The translations under genes were made by a program, and so were the position numbers. From assembly GCF_024055575.1 (NCBI RefSeq), contig NZ_JAMXOE010000017.1, positions 1-64,000 on the forward strand: a stretch of DNA of 64,000 nt. The letters run 5' to 3'. Source of the DNA: Mucilaginibacter flavidus (GTDB lineage Bacteria > Bacteroidota > Bacteroidia > Sphingobacteriales > Sphingobacteriaceae). Numbering within the stretch: position 1 is the stretch's first letter; every line of letters begins with the position of its first letter. Positions 33,164-41,412 of this stretch are shown here, piece by piece. Below the pieces are notes generated by a model. The model was not told the origin of the DNA. It searched no databases and saw only the letters and a list, made by a program, of their open reading frames with translations.

Positions 33164-34841
33164 AACGTATCAGCGCTATGCTTCCCCCCTTGCTTATCTT
33201 TATCTGATTATAATCATCATAGCCGTCCAGTATCCAGTAGTAAACCCCGGTGGGCAAGCTGTGACCGCCAAAACTGCCGTCCCAATAGCCTGTGGTCGAT
33301 TTTGTTGAAAATACCAGTTTTCCGTAGCGGTTAAAAATTTTAACGTCAGTAAATGTTGCTACGCCATTCAGCGTAACCAAAAACTTGTCGTTTACACCGT
33401 CGTTGTTAGGCGTAAAGGCAGTTGGGGCTACTATGGTATAAGGCGGAGGCGGGTGTATCACCACGTTAACTTTCGCTATTTTTTGGCAGCCATAGGCGCT
33501 TTCGGCCTTTACATAATACACGCCGCCATATTTTATGGCTGTGTAGTTATAAACAGGCTTTGTGGCCCCGGCATCACTATAGTAGCTATATCTTAAATCA
33601 TTTTGATGGGCAAAAGTTGTGGTAAGGTCAACCGTAACCGGGAAATCAACCGGCGCGGGATCAATGATGTTTATTTCGGGATAGGCAATAGTTACGTGCA
33701 CGGGCAGTATATTCATACAGCCTTCCTTGTTTATTCCCTGTATGTAATAAGTGCCGGTATCGGTAACATGCTTGGGCGTGTACACATAGCTTGTCGCCAG
33801 CGAATCTGTAAAATAAGCAAATGTGGTTTCAGGACTGGTGCCCGCTGTTACTTCAGGCCGGGTAAGGTCAACACCGTCCCCGGGACACCCTTTTACAGTA
33901 TCTTGTACCTTTAACCTAAACCCCTCGTCAATTTTATTTACAAGGGTATGCAGGGTGTCTACGCAGCCTACTCCGTCATAGGGCAGTGCCACCAGGGTAT
34001 AGCCGGTATTGTCGGGTGGTGGCGGCGATAAGGTTAAGGTTTTGCCTGCTCCAAGCTGTTTCGACATATCACCATTATACCAAAAATATTGTGCAAAGCC
34101 GGTAGGTCCATATAAGGTAACCGACCTTTGGCCCAGGCAATAAGCATTTCCTGCTATAGCGTTCCCGTTGTCCTCTTTCATGTCAAGGTAAGCATAGCCA
34201 AAATGCTGCCCCCGGGTACAATCATTCGTTGTAAATTCAAGCCTGATGGTTTTACCAAGATAGTGGCTAAGGTCTATCGTTGCTGTCGACCAATCTTTAT
34301 AATAAATGCTCTCTCCCTTGTGGCCAACCGCCGTTGATAATTTAAAACCCGGCAAGGTAGAAGATGCGGCAAAATCAAAAGCCGGGCATTCAATACTTGT
34401 ATGATCGGTTACATCAAAAACGTGCGCGGTAAATTTGGGTTGTTGAAATGGCTGGTGATTAGGATTTTCGAGCACCACAGCGTAATTGAAAACTATACTG
34501 TACGATTTTATATTAGGCACCTTAAAAGTATACGAAATGCGCTCCGCTTCCTTTTGTACACTGTCGTTACCCAATTTAACAGAATAGTCGCCGCCTGTGG
34601 GGCACATTACCGGAAAGTTGCCGTAAGGGTCCCGCTGCGAGCCGTTATACAGCCGGCCAAGTAGCGTGTGTCGGGTATTGACGGGTCCGGAAGGTGTAAG
34701 GTCTATCTTGCCCAGGGAGTCGATATGCCCGATAAAGCAATCCCAGTATGCAAAATTGCCATTTTCGAACCCGATATTTGGTGTTTGGGCAAATGTTTTA
34801 AAGCTGATAAATAATAATATTACGACTAACTTTTTAAACAT
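33162..34841 (-). CDS. Secreted protein with gliding-type T9SS C-terminal domain
   Basis: 559 residues from ATG 34841 (MFKKLVVILLFISFKTFAQ, a signal peptide); an ATG six bases earlier is also possible. The N-terminal half is a lectin- or MAM-like beta domain (IGFENGNFAYWDCFIGHI). Ig/SprB-like modules follow, then the C-terminal domain APTAFTPNNDGVNDKFLV...GSFGGHSLPTGVYYWIL for type IX secretion. A second copy of this architecture is at 297-2279. It separates ccmE from gdhA and is a likely insertion into that gene order. Confidence 0.87.
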   Translation of the reverse strand: MFKKLVVILLFISFKTFAQTPNIGFENGNFAYWDCFIGHIDSLGKIDLTPSGPVNTRHTLLGRLYNGSQRDPYGNFPVMCPTGGDYSVKLGNDSVQKEAERISYTFKVPNIKSYSIVFNYAVVLENPNHQPFQQPKFTAHVFDVTDHTSIECPAFDFAASSTLPGFKLSTAVGHKGESIYYKDWSTATIDLSHYLGKTIRLEFTTNDCTRGQHFGYAYLDMKEDNGNAIAGNAYCLGQRSVTLYGPTGFAQYFWYNGDMSKQLGAGKTLTLSPPPPDNTGYTLVALPYDGVGCVDTLHTLVNKIDEGFRLKVQDTVKGCPGDGVDLTRPEVTAGTSPETTFAYFTDSLATSYVYTPKHVTDTGTYYIQGINKEGCMNILPVHVTIAYPEINIIDPAPVDFPVTVDLTTTFAHQNDLRYSYYSDAGATKPVYNYTAIKYGGVYYVKAESAYGCQKIAKVNVVIHPPPPYTIVAPTAFTPNNDGVNDKFLVTLNGVATFTDVKIFNRYGKLVFSTKSTTGYWDGSFGGHSLPTGVYYWILDGYDDYNQIKISKGGSIALIR

Positions 34842-35055
34842 CCCCATTCCATTAATCAATTAAAGGTAAACGTTTTAACCATTAATGTTAAAGCACCGGT
34901 TTTAAAAGTATGTAACTTATTTAACATAAATATTAAATATAACCGCGCGCAGCAAGAAAGGATGATTTGGCATATAACCGTGCCCGTATGTTTACCTACG
35001 GTAAATTTGGTAAATCGGTTGCCTGGATAGCAGTTTGACTCTTCAATTTAAAACT

Positions 35056-35098
35056 AAAAAGCCCTTCATACCGAAGTACAAAAGGCTTTTTGTTTTTT
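35056..35098 (-). terminator. Terminator downstream of gdhA
   Basis: AAAAAGCC and GGCTTTTT flank a 20-base loop, with T-rich tracts on both strands, about 50-90 bases past the gdhA stop codon. Confidence 0.75.
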
Positions 35099-35145
35099 CA
35101 AATCCGAAATCGATCCGCTACATAGCGGACGACCTCCGAAATCCG

Positions 35146-36582
35146 TTATGGCCAAATACCAAGATTTTGGTACGATACCGCGATTTTATTAATGGCGCCA
35201 ACCATTGCTGCACTGCGCAGGGTATCAATTTTAGGATTGGCTTTGTAGGTTTCCCTTATTTCGTGGTACGAGCGTATCATGGTATCTTCCAAACCAGAGT
35301 TAACCAACTCAAGCTCCGAGGCTCCCTTAATAATAGTCGACCGTTGCATTGGCGTTAGTGCCACTCCGGTTAAGCCTTCAACCATGTTTACCAGGTTAAG
35401 GTTAGAGTTTTCTTCAAACCTGCGGTTCATACGGCCGAATGCCACATGCGAAAGGTTTTTCAACCACTCGAAATATGATACGGTTACACCGCCGGCGTTG
35501 GCGTACATATCGGGGATAATTAAGCCGCCGTTTGCGTAAAATATAGTTTCGGCTTCGGGCGAGGTAGGCCCGTTTGCACCTTCGGCAATAATTTTTGCTT
35601 TAATATTTTTAACGTTTGCCAGGGTTATCTGGCCTTCTAAGGCTGCAGGCACCAAAATATCGCATGGTTGCTCCAGGCCTTCCATCGAATTTTTAAATTC
35701 TTTTTTAGCGCCGGCATAGCCAAGTATCGATCCGGTTGCCTTGCGGTGCTGGAATACTGCATCAACATCCAGTCCATCTTCGTTGTAAATAGCGCCTTCA
35801 AATTCGCAGAGACCTACCACTAGGGCGCCAAACTCAGCCAAAAACTTAGCTGAATGGTAACCTACATTACCCAGGCCCTGTACAATTACTTTTTTGCCCG
35901 ATATGCCCGGCAGCAAGCCGATTTTCTGCATATCCTCGCCTACACTCACACATTCGCGGATGGCGATGGCTACTCCCCTGCCGGTTGCTTCCTTACGGCC
36001 TGCAATACCATGCAAAGCAATTGGCTTACCGGTTACCGCACCCATAGCATCAAGCTGACCCGGGTTCATGGTGGCATAAGTATCGGCAATCCAGCTCATT
36101 TCGCGCTCGCCCGAACCATAGTCAGGGGCAGGCACGTCGATGCTTGGGCCAATAAAATTCTTTTTGATGAGCTCCACCGTGTATCGGCGGGTAATATTTT
36201 CAAGTTCGGTTAAGCTGTAGTTTTTGGGGTTTATTTTGATACCGCCTTTAGCACCACCAAACGGCACATTCACAATGGCGCATTTGTAGGTCATAAGGGC
36301 TGCAAGCGCCATAACCTCGTCCTCATTAACCATCTCGCTGTAGCGGATACCGCCTTTGGTTGGCGACTGGTGCTGCGAGTGTTCAACGCGCCAGGCATCA
36401 ATCACTTCAAAGCCATTGCCCCGGCGTATAGGGAAACGGAAACGGTAAACACTGTTGCATGATTTAATCTGGTCTAACAGGCCGGAATCGTGCTTGGTAA
36501 ATTGAGCTGCGTAATCAAAGTTTTTACATACGTCACCAAAAAAGTGGGTATCTTCATTAGCGGCCGGGTTGGTAGTAGCCAT
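35146..36582 (-). CDS. gdhA: Glutamate dehydrogenase family protein
   Basis: 478 residues, somewhat longer than the common 420-450. The substrate region KGGIRYSEMVNEDEVMALAALMTYKCAIVNVPFGGAKGG includes the catalytic Lys motif, and the nucleotide-binding VQGLGNVGYHSAKFL is conserved. It interconverts glutamate and 2-oxoglutarate with NAD(P). Glutamate rather than Leu/Val specificity is inferred from the segment ANEDTHFF and family resemblance. It lies between ccmD and the second T9SS protein. Confidence 0.92.
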   Translation of the reverse strand: MATTNPAANEDTHFFGDVCKNFDYAAQFTKHDSGLLDQIKSCNSVYRFRFPIRRGNGFEVIDAWRVEHSQHQSPTKGGIRYSEMVNEDEVMALAALMTYKCAIVNVPFGGAKGGIKINPKNYSLTELENITRRYTVELIKKNFIGPSIDVPAPDYGSGEREMSWIADTYATMNPGQLDAMGAVTGKPIALHGIAGRKEATGRGVAIAIRECVSVGEDMQKIGLLPGISGKKVIVQGLGNVGYHSAKFLAEFGALVVGLCEFEGAIYNEDGLDVDAVFQHRKATGSILGYAGAKKEFKNSMEGLEQPCDILVPAALEGQITLANVKNIKAKIIAEGANGPTSPEAETIFYANGGLIIPDMYANAGGVTVSYFEWLKNLSHVAFGRMNRRFEENSNLNLVNMVEGLTGVALTPMQRSTIIKGASELELVNSGLEDTMIRSYHEIRETYKANPKIDTLRSAAMVGAINKIAVSYQNLGIWP

Positions 36583-36735
36583 AAATTTTGTTTGATAATT
36601 ATTAAATCGTTAAAAAAGTGCACAAATTTGATACATTTTTTATCAATATCGCAAATTTATTATCTACAGTTTTGCACTGCATGCATAATATTACATTAAA
36701 ATGCAGGTTTAAATTGAATAGGCTTATTTTTTGAA

Positions 36736-36948
36736 CTATTTCTCTTTTTCGATTTTTCTTAACCGCCTGTCTATCGAGAACAAATAGATGGCTATACCTG
36801 CAAGAATTATGACCACAATGGCCACTACAACGTAAATTTTACCAGAACTGCGGAACACATCGGCCATTTCGGGCCCCGAAGTGGCTTGGGCAAAAACAGC
36901 GATATTGCTTAGCGTTAACAGTATTAAAAACAGTAATTTCTTCATCAA
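36736..36948 (-). CDS. ccmD: CcmD-like small membrane protein
   Basis: 70 residues: an N-terminal hydrophobic signal or span (LLFLILLTLSNIAVFAQ), a second span (IYVVVAIVVIILAGIAIYLF) and a basic C-terminus (DRRLRKIEKEK). Position (overlapping ccmC by 4 bases) and length match the CcmD family member that helps CcmC release holo-CcmE. Sequence conservation in this family is weak, so the call relies on context. Confidence 0.75.
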   Translation of the reverse strand: MMKKLLFLILLTLSNIAVFAQATSGPEMADVFRSSGKIYVVVAIVVIILAGIAIYLFSIDRRLRKIEKEK

Positions 36949-37664
36949 TCCAGCGAATTATTTTTGTACTCAATTAAACGGATGCGGTACCTTAGGGTAG
37001 CTATCCAAACCGCCAACAGGCTCCAGCCTGCCATTGCCGGGTAAAAAACGGCCCTCATCCGGCCATCCAGGTCATAACGGCCAAAGGCCGGGTTGCCCCC
37101 GTTACCCGGGTGCAGCGAATCTGTCATCCTCGGGATAACAAATATCAATACGATCATGATCGGGAAGGCGAAAATATTGTATATGGCCGATATTTTTGCG
37201 CGTTTTTGCTCCTCATCTATCGAGTTGCGCAATACCAGGTAGGCACAATACAGCAAAAAGGCAATGGCGGCGCTGTTTTGCTTCGGGTCGCCGCTCCAGT
37301 AGGCGCCCCAGGTATATTTGGCCCAAAGCATACCGGTAAGCAAGCCAAGCACATAAAAAAACATCCCGGTGTTAACACATTCCACAGCAGCAAGGTCATC
37401 CTTCTCCAGCCCCTTGTCCAAATACCGGATGCTGTAAAAAACCGACATCACAAAAACCGACAGCATAGCCATCCACATCGGTACGTGGAAGTAAAGGTTA
37501 CGGATGGTTTCGTTAAGGATAAACTTATCAGGGACGCCCAGCAAAAAGCCGGCAATCAGCGTGTAAAACAGCAGGATTATGGTGCCCACCTTCCACCACA
37601 TCTTTGTCATTTGCCTTTGCAGAAAATGATAAAAATTGGCAGCTATCTGTGAAATAATCTTCAT
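36945..37664 (-). CDS. ccmC: Haem exporter CcmC
   Basis: 239 residues with six spans and the conserved haem-handling motif in WAKYTWGAYWSGDPKQNSA, plus His in IRNLYFHVPMWMA and SLHPGN. CcmC loads haem onto CcmE. ccmD follows by 4-base overlap. The partner ccmB is 5.4 kb away on the same strand, across an accessory block. Confidence 0.93.
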   Translation of the reverse strand: MKIISQIAANFYHFLQRQMTKMWWKVGTIILLFYTLIAGFLLGVPDKFILNETIRNLYFHVPMWMAMLSVFVMSVFYSIRYLDKGLEKDDLAAVECVNTGMFFYVLGLLTGMLWAKYTWGAYWSGDPKQNSAAIAFLLYCAYLVLRNSIDEEQKRAKISAIYNIFAFPIMIVLIFVIPRMTDSLHPGNGGNPAFGRYDLDGRMRAVFYPAMAGWSLLAVWIATLRYRIRLIEYKNNSLD

Positions 37665-38253
37665 AAAAATTTGTAGGGCAAAGGTAGTATTTTTAGTTGA
37701 TTAGGTTGATTAAGTGAGTGGTTGTTTTTTGTTTAAAAAATCGCCAAAAATGTTCCTGTTCACAGTGAAACACAAGGAACAGCGTGGAACAGTAAAATCC
37801 AACACTTTTTGGTAAAAAGTGCATTTCCGGCTCATCTTGGCAGTTTTCTATTTAAAAGCTCCACGAAAAATGAAAAAAGTACTGACAAAATAGTGTCAGC
37901 ACTTTTATAATATTTAATGACGATATAAGGCATCACCGATATCCGGCTGATGTATTGTCCATCTTGCTTACGGGTGCCCCACCCGTATAGGCCAACGCTG
38001 CCTTGCGCAAGGTTGAGGTGGCGGAAAAATCGCGTACGGCAGCTTGTAAAGCGTTCCATTTTCGCACATGGAACACCCGGAACGCTGTGAAACATACTCA
38101 TTTTCAGCTATTTAAAAAATGCAAATTTTACTTCAACAAAAAAGTCTGCATTTAAAAACGCGGTTTACCTAAATGCAGAAACACGTAGCCCACCGCCTTT
38201 GGCCTGACCAGATACGCGATCTGAATAAGTATGTTATAAAAAGTTATAGAAAA
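37665..38253. other. Gene-poor spacer with repeat words and hairpins
   Basis: 589 bases upstream of ccmC with no convincing gene. It contains GTTGATTAGGTTGATTAAG (37697-37715), GTTCC/GGAAC words (37752-37795) and a 12-base imperfect hairpin (AAAGTACTGAC / GTCAGCACTTT, 37875-37906). Further small palindromes are ACGGGTGCCCCACCCGT (37970-37986) and TTGCGCAA near 38004. A frame of 89 codons on the minus strand runs through these hairpins and is probably not a gene. Confidence 0.6.
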
Positions 38254-38520
38254 TTACTTCTCAGAAAAAACACCTTTGAAAGCGTTTATAACTTCATCCT
38301 GAATTTGTTTTGGAACGTAAGTATGTTTACTGAAGCCAATTGTATATCTGCGGTCGTCCCACGTTGTCAGGAACTGATGGGAAAGCTTATCAGGTGCTTT
38401 ACCTGAAATATGATTGATTTGATTTTTAAATAAGCCGAAGTTTCTTTCTTCTATGTCCTCAACTTGCAGTTCAAACTCTGCCATCTTTTTGTCGTGATTT
38501 TCGCCCCACATTGATGCCAT
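38254..38520 (-). CDS. Orphan hypothetical protein, 88 residues
   Basis: Starts MASMWGENHDKKMAEFELQV and ends INAFKGVFSEK. No signal peptide or membrane span. Predicted mixed helix and sheet, with WDDRRYTIGF in the middle. No family recognised. One of several unrelated small genes in the accessory block between ccmC and ccmB. Confidence 0.6.
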   Translation of the reverse strand: MASMWGENHDKKMAEFELQVEDIEERNFGLFKNQINHISGKAPDKLSHQFLTTWDDRRYTIGFSKHTYVPKQIQDEVINAFKGVFSEK

Positions 38521-38686
38521 AATTTAATAAAATTTTAAGATTTATATAACAATGTAATTCACCTGTTAACCTTTAAATATGTTCAATAATCATTACCCTC
38601 TAAGTTAAACAAGCTTCGATTCATCTGTCCGTCTTCCGTAGTTTATATCACATCTAACAACTTCGGAAATGCACGACCAATGACGC

Positions 38687-38833
38687 TTAAGTTTTGATTT
38701 TCTTCCTAAGCCTGTTTATCTGCGCCTTTTGCTCTAACACTTTCGCTGAAATCTCTTTTAGCATTTTAACGGACTTTTTGCTCTCCAAAGCCTTCCCAGA
38801 GTCATGCTCGGGTTTCGTTATTTTCTTCGTCAT
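38687..38833 (-). CDS. Very small basic coiled-coil-like protein, 48 residues
   Basis: MTKKITKPEHDSGKALESKK at the N-terminus, then KSVKMLKEISAKVLEQKAQI and a basic tail RLRKKIKT. Helical heptad-like pattern. The match TATATTTG 21-28 bases upstream fits the -7 element of Bacteroidota promoters, though the -33 TTTG is not at ideal spacing. I recall similar small proteins in related genomes. Function unknown. Confidence 0.5.
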   Translation of the reverse strand: MTKKITKPEHDSGKALESKKSVKMLKEISAKVLEQKAQINRLRKKIKT

Positions 38834-38904
38834 TATAACTTTAAGTTTATCAAATATAACTAAAAGTTATGACTTGGCAATGCAAATAATTAGTATTTAT
38901 TGAA

Positions 38905-39030
38905 TTGTTCCCGTGAACTATCCCTGCTAACACAAGGGTTTCTTTTTTTTTGAAATCGCACAGCCTGCCGGGTTGCGGCCCGCGGGCGGGGAACAAAGCG
39001 AAAGGCAACCTCTGTCCAATGGCCTAATCG
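38905..39030. repeat. Accessory-block repeat, copy A
   Basis: The plus strand reads CCCTGCTAACACAAGGGTTTC, AGCCTGCCGGG and GGCAACCTCTGTCC. In minus-strand translation it shows GPQPGRLC...KKKETLVLAG, matching copies B, C and D at the peptide level. Diverged from the others. It occupies the 301-base spacer before the 164-residue secreted gene. Confidence 0.55.
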
Positions 39031-39134
39031 GATACTCAGAATTTAAAGGGAGTTGTTTTAATCGCTTTGTTTCAATACATTTAAGCCACCTAGCAAGTGT
39101 CTATTTTCATTAAGCTAAAGTTAAATTATTTAAA

Positions 39135-39629
39135 ATGAGGGCAGTAATCTTAATTTTGGTATTTACTTTATGTTCAGTATTCTGTGTAGCTCAATCGCCG
39201 AATCCTAAAATTTGGACAAAAAACTATAAGCTGCGATACTACAAAAGGTTAATTTCTAGCAAGGATACAACGTTGCCAGATGATTTGAAGGTAAAAGATT
39301 GTAACTGTATAGTCGAGAAAATGGCGGTTAAATACCCACAAGGACTGCCAACCAAAATACCTGATAAAGTCATGGTTAAAGTTGCTGGTGATTGTGCCAA
39401 AGAACTAACCAATATAATACCATGGAGCAGTTTTTTTGAACAGTCTTTAAAAGAAACATTTTCACAAAATGAGTTAATTAAAGCACTTCCAACCCAAGGA
39501 AGAATATCTCTATGCAATTGTTATATAACTCAATTAAAAAAATCATACCCTAACGGGTTGCCAAGAAACCTTGCAGATAATGATATGAAGCATATTTTGC
39601 AGAAATGCCCAATGAATAGGTATAGATAG
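39135..39629 (+). CDS. Small secreted protein with internal duplication
   Basis: 164 residues with a signal peptide (MRAVILILVFTLCSVFCVAQ). Two homologous halves: CNCIVEKMAVKYPQGLP.. and CNCYITQLKKSYPNGLP.., each a CNC start, a YPxGLP motif, an Asp-x-x-Met and a final Cys. The conserved cysteines suggest disulfides in the periplasm. No family recognised. It is the only rightward gene in the accessory block. Confidence 0.68.
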   Translation: MRAVILILVFTLCSVFCVAQSPNPKIWTKNYKLRYYKRLISSKDTTLPDDLKVKDCNCIVEKMAVKYPQGLPTKIPDKVMVKVAGDCAKELTNIIPWSSFFEQSLKETFSQNELIKALPTQGRISLCNCYITQLKKSYPNGLPRNLADNDMKHILQKCPMNRYR

Positions 39630-39639
39630 CCTGTCGTAA

Positions 39640-39795
39640 ATATTTATATTGTTGACTCGATTGAAAGCTGCTCCTGCTTCCGCAATCGTTTCCTTTTTAG
39701 CTAACGCATAGCCACCCGGATTGTTACCGGCTAACAGCCAACTGAGTACCTGGCAACCATCCACTAATCTACAACAACTTTAATTAAGGAAATGA
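39640..39795. repeat. Accessory-block repeat, copy B
   Basis: Contains CCTGCTTCCGCAATCGTTTC, CCACCCGGATTGTTACCGGC and AACCATCCACTAATCTACAA. The last string, with the T-rich sequence after it, is nearly the same as in copy C. On the minus strand the same frame as the other copies reads NPGGYALAKKETIAEAG. Confidence 0.65.
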
Positions 39796-39848
39796 TATAG
39801 AAATTGGCACCAAATAAATATTTACATCATACTAAGTAAGGCAAATAA

Positions 39849-40331
39849 TTACCCGTAAAATAACTCATCACGCTCTGTTTCGTGAAATTTTTTTAATCCT
39901 TTTACCAAGTCTCTTGCAAACGCATAATTAGCCCATAATAATATACCGGCAGCCAGCCAGTCCCGAAATTCAGTTTTCTCGCCTCCGTTCCAAAAGCCAT
40001 ACATTAAAAACAAGATGGATATAATAGATAGGGCTACAGTATATTTTTCAGAAAATTTATATCGCCAAATCGGGCAAATTTTACTAAACAGGTTAATTAT
40101 AATCATCGCTATAAAAGCGCATATATACCTTACTACATAAATGATGGTTGTTCCTATTACTAAAAACAAAAGCCAAAACGCAATGAAACTTAACTTTGAT
40201 TTTAAATCGAAGAACAACACCAGTCCGTTTACACATACCCAATTAAACCCACAAAAAACCAAAGGAATGATAAAAAACATAACTATGGCATAAATTACGA
40301 TGCGTAGTGTATCTGAAAACTCTGTTGTCAT
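39849..40331 (-). CDS. Orphan membrane protein, 160 residues
   Basis: Four hydrophobic segments (for example IVIYAIVMFFIIPLVFCGF and FWLLFLVIGTTIIYVV) and a charged C-terminus (LKKFHETERDELFYG). No known family. The start codon lies about 20 bases past a hairpin (GCCACTTGTTAGGTAGC) shared with the next gene upstream. Part of the accessory block. Confidence 0.65.
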   Translation of the reverse strand: MTTEFSDTLRIVIYAIVMFFIIPLVFCGFNWVCVNGLVLFFDLKSKLSFIAFWLLFLVIGTTIIYVVRYICAFIAMIIINLFSKICPIWRYKFSEKYTVALSIISILFLMYGFWNGGEKTEFRDWLAAGILLWANYAFARDLVKGLKKFHETERDELFYG

Positions 40332-40348
40332 TTCATTGAGATTAGATC

Positions 40349-40520
40349 GATAAAAAAGCCACTTGTTAGGTAGCCTAAATGTATTAAAATATTTTGATTA
40401 TTATTTTCTGGCCTTCCAGTCCTGCCCCACGCAAGCGGGTTTCTTTTCCGCCGTACAGTCTCCCGGCTGGTGGCCTGTTAACAGGTAAAAAGCGATAGGC
40501 CAACCATCCACCTAATCTAT
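40349..40520. repeat. Accessory-block repeat, copy C
   Basis: AAAAAAGCCACTTGTTAGGT, then a TTAAAATATTTTGATTA stretch, then CCTGCCCCACGCAAGCGGGT, CTCCCGGCTGG, CCTGTTAACAGG and AACCATCCACCTAATCTA. The first part is shared with copy D and the last with copy B. The minus strand reads RPPAGRLYGGKETRLRGAG. Confidence 0.72.
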
Positions 40521-40572
40521 AATAATTTAAATTAATGATATATAAGTTCACCTCGATCGAAAACAGTTTGAT

Positions 40573-41187
40573 TTATCTATAAACAACAGAGGTATCAGAC
40601 ATCTTATCAACAAGAGTTTGTTTGTTTTTATCGCCCAACATTATTAAATGGCCAATGCTAAATGTTATAAAATTTAACACCATAAAAACACCTCTAACAA
40701 ACCCCATAAAAAAGTTAATCGGTTTTTTACTTTTAGTATAAACAACGGTTAGTCCAAAAATAAGCATGCCCGGTGTCGCGTTAAATAAACCTAAAAAAAT
40801 AGCGTAATAGGAAACGTATACAGCAAAGGCATACCCATAATATAAATTTGTTTGTTGATAGGTAAACGGCACATTATAAGCAATGATAGAAACTGTTCCA
40901 TAACATATTATATGGTCAATTACATAATTAAAACATCTTGGCCAAAAATTAGCGTATTGATGTTTTTCGGGCTGATTTTCTATATTAGTTTTAAGGATGC
41001 CATAACTATTTTCGCATGCCACTATATCGGCTTTTGGCACACCCCTTTCAATTAAAATTTCCTCTATGATGGGTATTGCCGCTGGGTCGTAATCATCTTG
41101 AGTAAAAGACAAAATATCAATTAGTTGTAATGATGTTTTGCTATTTAAAGCTTTCTTAACAGCGTTAAAATCAATTGGAGAAGGCAT
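40573..41187 (-). CDS. RDD-family membrane protein
   Basis: 204 residues from ATG 41187 (MPSPIDFNAVKKALNSKTSL); the frame runs on upstream only through a repeat. After a soluble N-terminus of about 75 residues, the RDD-like segment FWPRCFNYVIDHIICYGTV opens a three-to-four-span region (YAIFLGLFNATPGMLIFGL, MGFVRGVFMVLNFI) ending KQTLVDKMSDTSVV. RDD proteins are poorly characterised membrane proteins, some linked to ion exchange. Located in the accessory block, with a hairpin 18-46 bases upstream of its start. Confidence 0.78.
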   Translation of the reverse strand: MPSPIDFNAVKKALNSKTSLQLIDILSFTQDDYDPAAIPIIEEILIERGVPKADIVACENSYGILKTNIENQPEKHQYANFWPRCFNYVIDHIICYGTVSIIAYNVPFTYQQTNLYYGYAFAVYVSYYAIFLGLFNATPGMLIFGLTVVYTKSKKPINFFMGFVRGVFMVLNFITFSIGHLIMLGDKNKQTLVDKMSDTSVVYR

Positions 41188-41203
41188 TTTGGTTAAATTT
41201 AGG

Positions 41204-41402
41204 TAAATAAAAAAGCCACTTGTTAGGTGGCTTAAATGTATTAAAATGTTTTGATTAATGTTATTCCTTTTCCGACTTACCAGCACCGCTCCCGTAAGCG
41301 TTTTCCTTTTCCACCGCCACACAACCTCCCTCTTCTCGGCCCGCTGACAGTTAACAAAATGACAGGCACTCAATCCAACTTAATCAACTACTCAACCCAC
41401 TC
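41204..41402. repeat. Accessory-block repeat, copy D
   Basis: AAAAAAGCCACTTGTTAGGT and a TTAAAATGTTTTGATTA stretch as in copy C, then CACCGCTCCCGTAAGCGTTT and CCTCCCTCTTCTCGGCCCGC. Ends in a TTAATCAACTACTCAACC word stretch. The minus strand reads KREVVWRWKRKTLTGAV. Confidence 0.68.
41213..41233 (-). terminator. Hairpin with T-tract just upstream of the RDD gene
   Basis: AAGCCAC / GTGGCTT form a perfect 7-base stem with a 7-base loop. The minus strand continues with TTTTTTATTTACC. It would end leftward transcription 18-46 bases before the RDD start codon. A close relative (imperfect stem) precedes the 160-residue gene. Confidence 0.7.
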
Positions 41403-41412
41403 ACCCACACCC

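Noticed and set aside
37832..38101. 89-codon gene on the minus strand
   Set aside because: It runs through a terminator-like hairpin and other palindromes and shows no protein-like pattern or family.
39543..39764. 73-codon minus-strand gene in repeat copy B
   Set aside because: It overlaps the secreted protein gene and the repeat; the KET-like peptide is shared by other repeat copies without conserved start or stop.
41188..41373. N-terminal extension of the RDD gene
   Set aside because: It begins at TTG, runs through repeat copy D and the hairpin, and contributes no known domain.
38905..41402. Integron cassette array with attC sites
   Set aside because: Gene size and one-way repeats suggested it, and GTTAGGT fits the attC core. 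But no matching partner core lies at a proper distance, the core falls in a plain terminator-like stem, and no integrase is present.
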